Assembly: GCF_018138385.1 (NCBI RefSeq)
Contig: NZ_JAGSIE010000005.1
Span: 1-64,000, forward strand
DNA from: Allobacillus saliphilus
GTDB lineage: Bacteria; Bacillota; Bacilli; Bacillales; Alkalibacillaceae
Direction: 5' to 3'
DNA length: 64,000 nt
The notes beneath the pieces were generated by a model. That model ran no database searches. It was not told where the DNA came from and saw nothing but the letters and a program-made list of their open reading frames with translations. A program made the translations under genes and the position numbers. This document shows, piece by piece, positions 18,344 through 28,104 of the stretch; position 1 is the stretch's first letter, and each line of letters begins with the position of its first letter.

Positions 18344-18534
18344 TTAAATATAAAACTCCCTTCATAATACTGTGTAATTACAATATACCACGTTCAGCAA
18401 AATGCTAACAACAAATAAAAGAAATAATATGAATTTATTTTCAATTCACAAGTGACTCACCCAAAAGTCTGATATGTTGTTGTTAAGTAGCAACAAAAAA
18501 ATGTAATTGCTCTTTTTAAATCAGTATAAACAAA

Positions 18535-18576
18535 AAAACTTCATTCCATTCTGTATTTGAATGAAATGAAGTTTTC
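18535..18576 (-). terminator. Terminator of the YugN-like gene
   Basis: AACTTCATTCCATTC pairs with GAATGAAATGAAGTT around TGTATTT. On the minus strand the stem is followed by TTTTTTG. The 18344-18534 stretch beyond it is AT-rich with no recognised feature. Confidence 0.8.
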
Positions 18577-18588
18577 ACTAAAACTAAT

Positions 18589-18960
18589 TTAATGAGTTTC
18601 CATATATTTTTGTAAGTCATCGCCAAGCTTTTGAATAACCCGATCAACTTTGTCCAATACTTGTTGAGGGTATTCTTCATCTTCACCATACTCTACACCG
18701 TGTGGGTAATAATGTGTACCTAAGTATGGTTCTTTCAAACGAATGACTGCTGATTTAAAATCAACGTCACCTTCAATGGCTTCCCCTGCTACACGTAGGT
18801 AGTAAGTAACATTTTTTAAAGTTGAGTTTATTTTATAATCAAAAGTCATACGTTCATAATCCCACTGAGAACCTAACACAAAGCCGTTTTTCTCCATGAT
18901 ATGCGTCAACGGTTCTTGGTGAATTACTGTTCCATCAAAATTCTTGTTCTCGATTTTCAT
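18589..18960 (-). CDS. YugN-like family protein
   Basis: A 123-residue cytosolic protein resembling the Bacillaceae YugN-like family. It has the family pattern HIMEKNGFVLGSQWDYERMTFDYK near the N terminus and YLGTHYYPHGVEYG near residue 80. GAGGTGA precedes the ATG. The function is not established. It stands alone and is transcribed opposite to the following ylbD gene. Confidence 0.8.
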   Translation of the reverse strand: MKIENKNFDGTVIHQEPLTHIMEKNGFVLGSQWDYERMTFDYKINSTLKNVTYYLRVAGEAIEGDVDFKSAVIRLKEPYLGTHYYPHGVEYGEDEEYPQQVLDKVDRVIQKLGDDLQKYMETH

Positions 18961-19136
18961 TCAATCACCTCTTCTATATCTTCTCACTAAGATTATCATA
19001 GTATGAAATTCATCAATAATCAATTGTTAATGGGGATTTATCAGCAATGTGTAACAAATTAGACATAATTGATTCTTTGAACCAAATCGCCTGATTGTAC
19101 GTAGTATATAGCATCAATGTAAGGGAAGGGATGAAA

Positions 19137-19514
19137 ATGTCAGGAATTATATTGCCGAAACGGGTCCAAGAGTTTCGTAATTTTGTTCGTGAAAAACCAA
19201 AATTATTCGAGCAATTGAAAAAAGACGGATATGATTGGCAATCACTCTATAATGAGTGGGATCAATATGGCGAAGCGGCTATCCTGTTTCAACAAGACAT
19301 TGAATCAAAAGCAGAGGGGGATGAACAAAAAGATTCGAGCCAAAAAATTAAATGGCAAGATATTTTGCATAAACTATCTGAAATGGATGTTGACCGTATT
19401 GAAAAGCATGTCAAACAATTATCCAGTACGATGGAACAAATTCAACGCATATCAGACCAAGTAAATCAATCGAAGCGACAAAACAAGGGATCTCATATGG
19501 GCCCTTTCTTCTAA
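19137..19514 (+). CDS. ylbD: YlbD-family protein
   Basis: A 125-residue, highly charged protein of the YlbD family, described as coat-protein-like in Bacillus. A conserved N-terminal block (RVQEFRNFVREKPKL, GYDWQSLYNEWDQYG) is followed by a coiled-coil C-terminal half. The ATG at 19137 is chosen because AAGGGAAGGG ends six bases upstream; the ATG at 19131 abuts it. It lies upstream of ylbF as in B. subtilis, but the intervening ylbE is missing. Confidence 0.85.
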   Translation: MSGIILPKRVQEFRNFVREKPKLFEQLKKDGYDWQSLYNEWDQYGEAAILFQQDIESKAEGDEQKDSSQKIKWQDILHKLSEMDVDRIEKHVKQLSSTMEQIQRISDQVNQSKRQNKGSHMGPFF

Positions 19515-19575
19515 ATAGTAAAAGCATGGTAAAATGCTTTTCATTTTGTTATGATAGCCCTATGGAGGTGTCAGA

Positions 19576-20022
19576 GTGCTAGCCAATATTGAAGTTATTG
19601 AATTACTCGAGCAAGCTGAGAAACTTGGTCAAATGATCAAGCAATCAGAAGAATATGAAGCTTATCAGATAGAGAAAGATCTTTTATATAAAGACGAGGG
19701 AGCTGCACAGCTCATTCATAATTTTGTAGCGATGAAAGATGATTATGAAGATGTGCAGCGCTTTGGTCGTTACCACCCAGACTATACAAAAATTATGAAG
19801 GAAATTCGAGGGACGAAAAGAGAGCTCGACATGCACGACCGTGTAGCCATATTTCGTCAAAAAGAAACAGCACTGCAAGGTTTATTGGACGATGTTTCCG
19901 AAATTGTGGCCACTTCAATTAGTGAGAACATAAAAGCGCCACGTGAAGGGTTTGCATTAAAAGATCACGGTTCCGGCTGCGGATGTGGCAGCGGTGGTTC
20001 ATGCGGCTGTCAAGCTTCCTAA
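19576..20022 (+). CDS. ylbF: YlbF/RicF, Y-complex subunit
   Basis: YlbF forms, with YmcA and YaaT, an iron-sulfur complex that steers RNase Y and is needed for competence, biofilm formation and efficient sporulation in B. subtilis. The 148-residue helical protein has a glycine-rich tail with cysteines C135, C137, C143 and C145, suited to cluster binding. GTG start follows GGAGGTG. ylbG follows 38 bases later. Confidence 0.92.
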   Translation: MLANIEVIELLEQAEKLGQMIKQSEEYEAYQIEKDLLYKDEGAAQLIHNFVAMKDDYEDVQRFGRYHPDYTKIMKEIRGTKRELDMHDRVAIFRQKETALQGLLDDVSEIVATSISENIKAPREGFALKDHGSGCGCGSGGSCGCQAS

Positions 20023-20060
20023 TGAATGGTTAGACGATATAGCGTGAAAAGTGGGGGTAG

Positions 20061-20348
20061 ATGATGTTCACAAAGCGACAAGGTCTTATTATTTGGTTTA
20101 GACATATGAAGAATTTGCGCAAATTAAAGCGTTTAGGGCATTTAATCTATGCCTCTAAGAAAAAGAAATACGCATTGATTTACGTAGATCAAGATGAGCT
20201 TGAGGATGTGAAACAGCAAGCTGAAAACTATAACTTCGTTAAGCGAGTGGATATTTCGTTTAGACCTGAAGTTGAAATGGAGTTTGAACATCGGCAAAAG
20301 CCAATCAAAAGACAAGGGGAGTTGGAAAGCTTCCCAAGGACTAGTTAA
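20061..20348 (+). CDS. ylbG: YlbG-family protein (DUF2129)
   Basis: A 95-residue basic protein with the DUF2129 pattern: RQGLIIWFRHMKNLRKLKRLGHLIYASKKKKYALIYVD would be split across residues 5-42, with VKRVDISFRPEVE near 72. GTGGGGG precedes the ATG; a second ATG one codon later is equally possible. It is co-transcribed with ylbF. The function is unknown. Confidence 0.9.
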   Translation: MMFTKRQGLIIWFRHMKNLRKLKRLGHLIYASKKKKYALIYVDQDELEDVKQQAENYNFVKRVDISFRPEVEMEFEHRQKPIKRQGELESFPRTS

Positions 20349-20351
20349 TAC

Positions 20352-20400
20352 AAAAAGCTCCAAAGCAGTATGTACGACATACACTTTGGAGCTTATTTTT
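20352..20400. terminator. Bidirectional terminator between ylbG and the DUF7147-like gene
   Basis: AAGCTCCAAAG pairs with CTTTGGAGCTT, with A-rich sequence on the left and T-rich on the right, so it can serve both converging genes. Confidence 0.85.
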
Positions 20401-20406
20401 ATGCTC

Positions 20407-20796
20407 TTATAACGGCGGAAGCAAATGGTTAAGCCGTAAAATAGAAATCAATTGATTAAAATATAAAGTTAATTCATGATATTGATCAGAAGAAGGGACC
20501 TCCATTTCGACAATTTGGAGCTGATATTTTTCAGCTAGTTCTTGAAACTGTTCATATCGAACATTTTTATCAACGTCATTCGGGCGGGGTATTCCTTCTA
20601 AACAAATATAGATCGGTTGGAAATTACCTTGCTTGGTCGGTTGAAAAGATGCCGCTAAAGAAGTTCGATCTTCACCATCTTTTTTTGTATGAAAAGCATA
20701 TAAGTGCATTACCCGTTGTGGCATATGCTCGATGAGAGTCACTAATTCAAAAAAGTCGCTGTAGCCTTCTCCCAATTGAATAAATCGTTGTCCCAT
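20407..20796 (-). CDS. Conserved Bacillaceae protein (DUF7147-like)
   Basis: A 129-residue protein beginning MGQRFIQLGEGYSDFFELVTL, a pattern shared by a Bacillaceae family sometimes labelled methylthioribose kinase, though no kinase motif is visible. The start at 20796 is preferred because GAGGAGA lies about seven bases upstream; in-frame ATGs at 20811 and 20802 overlap that site. It sits between ylbG and rsmD, transcribed convergently to ylbG. The function is unknown. Confidence 0.65.
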   Translation of the reverse strand: MGQRFIQLGEGYSDFFELVTLIEHMPQRVMHLYAFHTKKDGEDRTSLAASFQPTKQGNFQPIYICLEGIPRPNDVDKNVRYEQFQELAEKYQLQIVEMEVPSSDQYHELTLYFNQLISILRLNHLLPPL

Positions 20797-21041
20797 AATC
20801 ATTCTCCTCATTGTGCGCGATTGTTTCGTCTAACTTCATGTCTCACGTAAGAATCTTCCTATAATCTATCATGTCAAAAGAAGTTTGTGAATTTATTCGC
20901 AAGAAAGCAGACTTTTTGGTAAAATGAAAAAGAATTTGCTGAATGGCAGGACATTTTGTTGTAAGTGATGGATATACAATAAATATGTGTTAGTTGTTTA
21001 GGTAAAACATTTAACCGCTTACATTTTTGTTCATAAAAAAA

Positions 21042-21230
21042 GCTCTTTTTCATAATGAAAAAGAGCAAAAGGTCTCTTTGCATAACAAAGAGTACAAAAA
21101 GGGAGAGGAGAAACCGGAAGAAGTACTTATGGGGAATGATAAGACTTCTCCGTATAGAACGGTTCCTCTAATACCGCTCTTGTGAATATCTTTAACCGAA
21201 ACAATCAAAGATATACATTAAACTCTTAAA
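21042..21230 (+). ncRNA. ylbH leader RNA
   Basis: Upstream of rsmD (ylbH) there are three hairpins. The first is GCTCTTTTTCAT with its complement (21042-21066). The second is CTCTTTG/CAAAGAG (21074-21092). The third is a long imperfect one at about 21104-21169, where AGAGGA..ACCG pairs with CGGTTCCTCT and an inner GAAGAAGT pairs with ACTTCT. A conserved structured element of this kind, the ylbH leader, is known upstream of this gene in Bacillus. Its ligand and mechanism are unknown. Confidence 0.65.
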
Positions 21231-21242
21231 AAGGTGAATTAC

Positions 21243-22293
<1,051 letters not shown>

Positions 22294-22298
22294 ACCAA

Positions 22299-23528
22299 TC
22301 AACGTGAGGGCATTTTTTTAACTTTGAAGATCATATAGATACAAAACATAATTAATGTAAGTGTTGTGAAAATGGGTCCTAATTGAATGAAATACTCGTA
22401 AAATTGACTGATCCAACTTGGACTTGGTTCCGATTGTATAACCGGTAGTTCATTAGTTGATTCCGAGAAACGGTTGATATACAGCGGTTTATAAAGAATG
22501 TAAGTTAGCGATGTCGCAAAAAGAATGTGCAAAAATCGTGCAAAGAAATATGGAGCAAATCGTAAATCCGTTTCTGCTACAATCGAAGCGATCTGCGCAT
22601 GAATGGATAATCCATTGAATGCAAGAACTCCACTGACAACGATCAATTGGGCAAGTATTGTCGTATGCTCTGTTTGTGTAATCAACTGGGAACCGATTGT
22701 GACTTCAAATATGCTTGAGATGATTGGCAATGTGAATTGTGTAAGATTCTCGAAAGGATATAGAATCGAGTTCAACAAATCTGCCAATTGAACAGTCACA
22801 CCAGTATGGTATAAAATTCGATTCAGTACTGAAAAGAGAACAATAAAACCACCGATCATACATAATGTTTGAATAGCTGATGTGACGGCTCGACCGAGCA
22901 CATGTCCGAGTGTCTGCTTATGTTCCAAGCGGTGAGTGTGGAGTTCTTTCCACGCTCTCTTGATAAGCAGACCTTCTTTTTTTGTGTTTTTTTCTGGATT
23001 TCCGCTAGAGCGCTCATTCTTCTTATAAAAACGCATGCACAATCCAACCAATATACAGCCAAGATAATGACTGACTGCAAGCAGTAGGCCTACTTTAGCA
23101 TTTTGGAAGAACCCTATGCTGACGGCACCAAAAATAAAAAGGGGATTAGAAGCATTCGTAAAGGAAATTAAACGCTCTCCTTCTGTTTTGCTAATCGCAT
23201 TCTCTTTGCGTAACTGACTTGTGATTTTCGTGCCGGCTGGGTATCCACTGGCTAACCCCATACCTAACACAACACCGCCTGTCCCTGGAACATTGAATAG
23301 CGGTCGCATCATCGGCTCCAATAAAACACCTATGAATTTAACGACTCCAAATGCCATTAATAATTCTGCTACAATAAAAAACGGAAGCAGGGAAGGGAAG
23401 ACGACCTCGATCCAAAGTTGAATACCTCGGAAGGAAGCCTCAAAGGATTGTTCAGGAAAAAGAATAATACAAACACCTAAAAAGGAAGCTGAAATTGCCA
23501 TAACGAGTGATTTAATGTGTTCTTTCAC
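22299..23528 (-). CDS. ylbJ: Sporulation integral membrane protein YlbJ
   Basis: A polytopic protein of 409 residues with about nine helices and the paired nucleoside-transporter-like gates of the YlbJ family (GMGLASGYPAGTKI, ASNPLFIFGAVSIGF). In B. subtilis it is a sigma-E-dependent gene needed for heat-resistant spores. GTG at 23528 is preceded by GGGAGGA and yields the usual length; reading is open further upstream to 23630 but without a ribosome site. It converges on coaD. Confidence 0.93.
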   Translation of the reverse strand: MKEHIKSLVMAISASFLGVCIILFPEQSFEASFRGIQLWIEVVFPSLLPFFIVAELLMAFGVVKFIGVLLEPMMRPLFNVPGTGGVVLGMGLASGYPAGTKITSQLRKENAISKTEGERLISFTNASNPLFIFGAVSIGFFQNAKVGLLLAVSHYLGCILVGLCMRFYKKNERSSGNPEKNTKKEGLLIKRAWKELHTHRLEHKQTLGHVLGRAVTSAIQTLCMIGGFIVLFSVLNRILYHTGVTVQLADLLNSILYPFENLTQFTLPIISSIFEVTIGSQLITQTEHTTILAQLIVVSGVLAFNGLSIHAQIASIVAETDLRFAPYFFARFLHILFATSLTYILYKPLYINRFSESTNELPVIQSEPSPSWISQFYEYFIQLGPIFTTLTLIMFCIYMIFKVKKMPSR

Positions 23529-23674
23529 AATGGTTCCTCCCTGAAGTACCCTGACTGTACGAATAGTCCTGTACATAGTAAAATAAACTTGTAAATAACT
23601 ACCTGGTTCAAATATACGCTTGTACATCATTCAGATATGCATTGAACTGACGAAGAGTGGAGGAGTTCGTTCAT

Positions 23675-24457
23675 ATGGCAAGACCGAAAATTGGTTTGGC
23701 GCTAGGTTCCGGTGGGGCTCGAGGCTTCTCACATTTAGGCGTAATAAAAAAGTTAGAAGAAGCGAACATACCGATTGATTACATAGCAGGATCCAGTATG
23801 GGGGCGTTAGTCGGGACTTTTTATGGTGCAGGCCAAAAGATTGAGGATTTATATATGCTCGCTTCGACCTTTAAATTAAAATATTTTATGGATTTTACTG
23901 TTCCAAAATTAGGATTAATTCAAGGTGACCGAATCAAAACATATATCCAAATGTTTACGTATCAAAAACAATTAGAAGAACTTCCAATTCCAGTCCATGT
24001 AGTTGCTACAGATATTTATAGTGGAGAGAAGGTTGTTTTGAAAGAAGGTAGCGTTGCGAAAGCTGTACGAGCAAGCATTTCCATTCCCGGTATATTCGCA
24101 CCAGAAGAAATAGATGGCCGCATGCTAGTTGATGGTGGCGTAATTGACCGTGTTCCAATCTCTGTCGTCCGCGATATGGGAGCGGATTTGGTCATTGCTG
24201 TAGATTGCTCTAAGTTTGAGAGCAACTCCGATGTAAACACGATTTATGATGTAATTATGCAAAGTATTGATATTATGCAAGATGATATTACCCAGCAAGC
24301 AATCATGAACGCTGAAGTTGTCATGCGTCCGCATGTTTATCAGTATAGTTCTAGAAACTATACCCAAATTGAAGAAATCATTCGAGAAGGTGAGATTGAG
24401 GCTGTCAAATATCTTGATCCCATCAAAAAAATGATTGCAGATTGGAAGGATCAATAA
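23675..24457 (+). CDS. ylbK: Patatin-like phospholipase family protein YlbK
   Basis: A 260-residue hydrolase with the patatin catalytic dyad: the nucleophile elbow GSSMG and the DGG motif in LVDGGVIDR, plus the oxyanion loop GSGGARGFSHLG near the N terminus. It probably cleaves membrane lipid esters; its natural substrate is unknown. ATG at 23675 follows AGGAG by nine bases. ylbL starts immediately after its stop codon. Confidence 0.93.
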   Translation: MARPKIGLALGSGGARGFSHLGVIKKLEEANIPIDYIAGSSMGALVGTFYGAGQKIEDLYMLASTFKLKYFMDFTVPKLGLIQGDRIKTYIQMFTYQKQLEELPIPVHVVATDIYSGEKVVLKEGSVAKAVRASISIPGIFAPEEIDGRMLVDGGVIDRVPISVVRDMGADLVIAVDCSKFESNSDVNTIYDVIMQSIDIMQDDITQQAIMNAEVVMRPHVYQYSSRNYTQIEEIIREGEIEAVKYLDPIKKMIADWKDQ

Positions 24458-25486
24458 ATGTATTTTAGACGAAAACATATATTAGTTTTAGTGGTAACAT
24501 TAGCGATTACGTTCTTTTTAAGCTTTTATAAATTGGACTATTACATTTATCAGCCAGGTGACATACGGGCATTGGATGGTGTAGTGAAAGTAGAAGAAGG
24601 TAGTGACAGCGAAGGTGAAATGAACCTTGTAACAGTTCGTGGTGGGCAAGCAACCCCACTCTTTTATCTAATGGCAAAAATACGTCCATATTTTGATATT
24701 TATGATTTGGAAGATGTCCGACCAGAAGGAATCAGCCAAGATGAATATATGGAAGCGCAGTTACACTTCATGGAAAGTTCTCAAGAGGCAGCGACAGTTG
24801 TCGCTTTTCAAGCAGCTGGAGAAGAATTGACGATTAATTATCAAGGTGTTTATGTCGGCATGGTAATGGAAGATATGCCTGCTGAAGGAGTATTACAATC
24901 GGGTGACCAAATTGTTAAAGTCGAAGGTCAGCAAGTCAATTCGGCAGAAGAAGTCATTGAACTTACTTCATCAAAATCAGTTGGTGATGAACTGCATTTG
25001 ACAATCAGCCGAGAAGATAAGGAAATGGATTTACAAGTTGAATTAGTTCCTTTAGGTGATACACTTGACCGTCCTGGTATTGGAATCTCGCTTGTAACCG
25101 ATCGTGAAATTGTTCATGATCGTGAGGTGACCTATGACAGCGGCCGAATTGGTGGACCAAGTGCAGGGTTAATCTTTTCCTTAGAGGTTTACGATCAACT
25201 TGTAGATGAAGATATAACGAAAGGTTATCAAATTGTAGCTACAGGTGAAATTGATTATGATGGGAAAGTCTATCCGATTGGTGGTATTGATAAAAAAGTA
25301 GTAGCTGCAGACGATGCAGGGGCTGACATCTTTCTTGCTCCTAACGAGGGTGGAAAAAAAGGCTCTAACTATGAGGTGGCCAAAAAAACGGCGGAAGACA
25401 TTGAAACGGATATGAAAATTATACCAATTGATCAATTTCAAGATGCTGTTGATTACTTGGAAAGCTTGCCTGTAAAGGAAGAATAA
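24458..25486 (+). CDS. ylbL: YlbL-family secreted PDZ/Lon-like protease
   Basis: A membrane-anchored serine protease of 342 residues. One N-terminal helix (about 7-24) precedes a PDZ domain (about 120-195) and a Lon-type catalytic domain with S235 in GGPSAGL and the lysine of GGIDKK (279/280). In B. subtilis YlbL degrades the SOS division inhibitor YneA outside the membrane. The ATG abuts the ylbK TAA, so the pair is one transcript. Confidence 0.93.
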   Translation: MYFRRKHILVLVVTLAITFFLSFYKLDYYIYQPGDIRALDGVVKVEEGSDSEGEMNLVTVRGGQATPLFYLMAKIRPYFDIYDLEDVRPEGISQDEYMEAQLHFMESSQEAATVVAFQAAGEELTINYQGVYVGMVMEDMPAEGVLQSGDQIVKVEGQQVNSAEEVIELTSSKSVGDELHLTISREDKEMDLQVELVPLGDTLDRPGIGISLVTDREIVHDREVTYDSGRIGGPSAGLIFSLEVYDQLVDEDITKGYQIVATGEIDYDGKVYPIGGIDKKVVAADDAGADIFLAPNEGGKKGSNYEVAKKTAEDIETDMKIIPIDQFQDAVDYLESLPVKEE

Positions 25487-25490
25487 ATAG

Positions 25491-25538
25491 GAAATCGGAA
25501 GCGGTGCATGGAACGCATGAAAAAGCTTCCGATTTTTC
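25491..25538 (+). terminator. Terminator after ylbL
   Basis: AAATCGGAAGC pairs with GCTTCCGATTT and runs into TTTTCT. Confidence 0.85.
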
Positions 25539-25603
25539 TATTCATCGGAAGCTGATTTAAAGTTATGCATACTGATACTTTCAATGGACTGATTGTAAGG
25601 AAA

Positions 25604-26815
25604 TTAAAGTAAGATCGGTCCCGTTAACTCTTGTTTTTTTAATTTCCTTGCTATTTCAGGTTCAATGACAGCATAATAAGCATTCGTTGCCCGTTCTTCA
25701 ATTGTCAAAAATTCATGGGTCATTTGCTGTAAATTTGAAATGAGTGGCACAGTCATTTTTTTCTTCTGCTTATTGATAAAGGATCTGCCTTGCTCATTCA
25801 TTCCAAGAATTCTTACGTAAGGGACTTGATCGGTTTCCCTAGCTTTAAGCATGTCTTCAGCTTTAAGCTGGGTTAACAAGTGGACAAACACGCGTTGAAC
25901 ACGTGTGTATGTATATCGCTTCGTCTTTAATCGTTCCAACCATTCATGAAAGTAATTCACTTTATCAGCTGTCTCTTTTAGTCGATACTCAAGACCTTCA
26001 ATAACACCATGTATTTGTTGTAAACCTTCAATCGGTGTTACTTGGACGATATACCGAAGTAACGAGAAATAACCCTCCCATTCATGCCAACGCCCGGCTG
26101 TTTGTAGATAGGTTTCTAACTCGTTGACTGTCGATTGTGGCATCGCTTGCTTTGCGTGAGTAGTCATGAGATGCTGATTGAACAGTTCTTTCCGGATACT
26201 CGTAGCACTCGCGATTGAATACTCGATTTCCTCATCGTGATAATGACTTTTAGTTCTCCTTACCGTTACGGGCTCGATGTTAGCATTAAGTTCTTTAATG
26301 GCTTTCACATAACTAAAGCCAAGGATGTTATTCGGTTGGCTCAAGTCGAAATTTTCAGAGGTTAGATTAAGCTTTCGGTATGCCTCTCTGCTAGCTTGTG
26401 GAAATGAAGAGCCGCTCTTTAAGGCTTCTTTTAACGTTTTTTCAAAAACCGCCTTTCCAGTAGACCATTTATTATAGCCATCTAAAAAGGGTTGTATATT
26501 TCCAGACTCACTTCCAAAACATACTTGTTCTACACCTAAAGCGTCTAATGTGGCGATCGCTCCTTTGGAAAAAAGATCAGCATATTGACAGGCATAGACA
26601 TGAGGCAATTCAACAACTAAATCAACACCACTTGTTAAAGCGGCTCTTGTTCGGGAAAACTTATCAGTAATTGCTGGTTCACCACGCTGAAGAAAATTTC
26701 CGCTCATCACTGCAATGGTGACATCTGCATTTGTTTTATGAATGGATTGTTCCAAGTGATATGCATGTCCGTTATGAAAAGGGTTATATTCGACAATCAG
26801 TCCACAAGTACGCAT
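25604..26815 (-). CDS. tmcAL: tRNA(Met) cytidine acetate ligase TmcAL (YlbM)
   Basis: TmcAL acetylates the wobble cytidine (C34) of elongator tRNA-Met using acetate and ATP. The 403-residue protein starts MRTCGLIVEYNPFHNGH, carrying the nucleotidyltransferase HxGH motif. It continues with the family blocks SGNFLQRGEPA, DLVVELPHVYACQYADLF and FGSESG. The ATG at 26815 follows GGGCGAGG; upstream reading to 26863 lacks a ribosome site. It converges with ylbL and diverges from ylbN. Confidence 0.94.
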   Translation of the reverse strand: MRTCGLIVEYNPFHNGHAYHLEQSIHKTNADVTIAVMSGNFLQRGEPAITDKFSRTRAALTSGVDLVVELPHVYACQYADLFSKGAIATLDALGVEQVCFGSESGNIQPFLDGYNKWSTGKAVFEKTLKEALKSGSSFPQASREAYRKLNLTSENFDLSQPNNILGFSYVKAIKELNANIEPVTVRRTKSHYHDEEIEYSIASATSIRKELFNQHLMTTHAKQAMPQSTVNELETYLQTAGRWHEWEGYFSLLRYIVQVTPIEGLQQIHGVIEGLEYRLKETADKVNYFHEWLERLKTKRYTYTRVQRVFVHLLTQLKAEDMLKARETDQVPYVRILGMNEQGRSFINKQKKKMTVPLISNLQQMTHEFLTIEERATNAYYAVIEPEIARKLKKQELTGPILL

Positions 26816-26915
26816 TTTCCTCGCCCTTTCTTCATTCTTTAAGTATAATTTAGAAGGAAACAAAGGAAAAAATCAAGGATGGATAAAAATATTTTCCTGC
26901 TGTTAAGAAAAAATA

Positions 26916-26944
26916 TTGACAAAAGGTGTATTTCCTTTTAAAAT
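26916..26944 (+). promoter_or_regulatory. Sigma-A promoter of ylbN-rpmF
   Basis: TTGACA (26916-26921), a 17-bp spacer and TAAAAT (26939-26944): a perfect -35 and five of six in the -10. Transcription should start near 26951, giving a leader of about 22 bases. Confidence 0.85.
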
Positions 26945-26972
26945 TACTTTTGTTGCCTTGAGGTGATAAACA

Positions 26973-27527
26973 ATGATTATACCGCTTCAAAAAATCAAAG
27001 CACATGAACCTTACACGTTCCAAGGTAGTCTAGATGTTTCTGACTTGGAAGAGATGAATAATGATATTCGTCGCATTTCTGATGTGGAAGTTGACGGAGA
27101 AGCTACATTGGTCGGTAAAGTTTATCAATTTGATTTGAACCTAAAAGGGACGATGATTTTACCTTGCGCAAGAACGCTAGTCGATGTTAAGTATCCTTTT
27201 TCGATTGATGCGACAGAGAATTTCACGAAAGTGGATTATGTAGCGTCGGGAGAAGAAGAGATTTTCTTAATTGAGCAAGAAGTACTTGACTTAGCGCCTT
27301 ATATCAAGGAAAATATTTTATTGGAAGTCCCTGTACGGGTATATAGTGATGAAGAACAATTGAGTGAAGCAGAAGATGAGGGAGAAGGTTGGGAAATGCG
27401 AACCGAAGACACCCATATCGAACAGCAAGAAATCACTCATGAAGAAGATAACGGAGAAGATAAACCGGTAGATCCGCGTCTAGCTTCGTTACAGAAATTT
27501 TTTGATAAAGATCAAAACAATGAATGA
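26973..27527 (+). CDS. ylbN: YceD-family protein YlbN (DUF177)
   Basis: A 184-residue acidic protein of the YceD/DUF177 family, nearly always encoded upstream of rpmF and linked in bacteria and plants to 23S rRNA accumulation. The core MILPCARTLVDVKYPFSI carries one conserved Cys (LPC.RTL). The C-terminal 50 residues are very acidic and end in DPRLASLQKFF. It shares a transcript with rpmF, 40 bases downstream. Confidence 0.92.
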   Translation: MIIPLQKIKAHEPYTFQGSLDVSDLEEMNNDIRRISDVEVDGEATLVGKVYQFDLNLKGTMILPCARTLVDVKYPFSIDATENFTKVDYVASGEEEIFLIEQEVLDLAPYIKENILLEVPVRVYSDEEQLSEAEDEGEGWEMRTEDTHIEQQEITHEEDNGEDKPVDPRLASLQKFFDKDQNNE

Positions 27528-27567
27528 TGAAATGGGTTTGTTGATTCATTAGAGGAGGTGTAGAATC

Positions 27568-27741
27568 ATGGCAGTACCAAAAAGAAAAACTTCCAAAAAA
27601 GTTAAAAACCAACGTCGTACACATAAAAACCTACATGTACCTGGTATGGTTGAATGCCCTAACTGTGGCGAAATGATGAAACCACACCACGTGTGTAAAG
27701 AATGTGGACAATACAAAGGTGAAGAAGTTGTAGAAAAGTAA
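27568..27741 (+). CDS. rpmF: 50S ribosomal protein L32
   Basis: A 57-residue ribosomal protein, starting [20 protein letters not shown]. It keeps the four zinc-type cysteines C30, C33, C43 and C46 (CPNCG and CKECG), so it is the zinc-binding form of L32. AGAGGAGGTG precedes the ATG. It ends with the terminator at 27757. Confidence 0.98.
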   Translation: MAVPKRKTSKKVKNQRRTHKNLHVPGMVECPNCGEMMKPHHVCKECGQYKGEEVVEK

Positions 27742-27756
27742 AGCTAGAATAAATGA

Positions 27757-27788
27757 GATGTCTCTTACAAATAAGAGGCATCTTTTTT
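27757..27788 (+). terminator. Terminator of ylbN-rpmF
   Basis: GATGTCTCTTA pairs with TAAGAGGCATC around CAAA and is followed by TTTTTT. Confidence 0.9.
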
Positions 27789-27809
27789 AAAATTACTGGC
27801 TCAAAATAT

Positions 27810-28069
27810 TTGTTGGGGTACATACTATTCGTGGATAGATCACAAAAATGAAGCACTCCCCTTGATTAGGAGCATTCTATTCAGGGATAGCACATCGAAA
27901 TTCACCTCTATCTTTGATTAGGAGCGTTCTATTCAGGGATAGCGTATCAAAATTTATCTCTATCTTTGATTAGGAGCGTTCTAATCGAGGGTAGCACATC
28001 CAAATTCACCTCTATCTTTGATTAGAAGCACTCTATTCAGGGACAGCACGCCAAAATTCACTTCTATCT
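27810..28069 (+). repeat. Five 52-bp tandem repeats between rpmF and the enoyl-CoA hydratase gene
   Basis: Units start at 27810 (diverged), 27862, 27914, 27966 and 28018, exactly 52 bp apart; a sixth copy breaks off after 28070. Each contains TTGATTAGGAGC, then TTCTATTCAGGGATAGC, then a variable ATTCACCTCTATC stretch. The whole unit is conserved, with no constant-repeat/variable-spacer split, so this is not a CRISPR array. It ends 35 bases before the next start codon. Confidence 0.9.
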
Positions 28070-28104
28070 TCGAATAGCACATTAAATGACGGGGGAAATC
28101 TTTT

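Noticed and set aside
20407-20796. Methylthioribose kinase
   Set aside because: That label is attached to some relatives, but at 129 residues with no kinase motif the protein cannot be an MTR kinase.
20874-21083. Minus-strand open frame of 69 residues upstream of rsmD
   Set aside because: It runs through the first hairpin of the ylbH leader, has no ribosome site and no family resemblance.
23529-23630. N-terminal extension of YlbJ to 23630
   Set aside because: There is no ribosome site at that start, while GGGAGGA precedes the GTG at 23528, which gives the usual family length.
27810-28069. Possible CRISPR array
   Set aside because: The full 52-bp unit is conserved, without a short constant repeat and unique spacers, and no cas gene is present.
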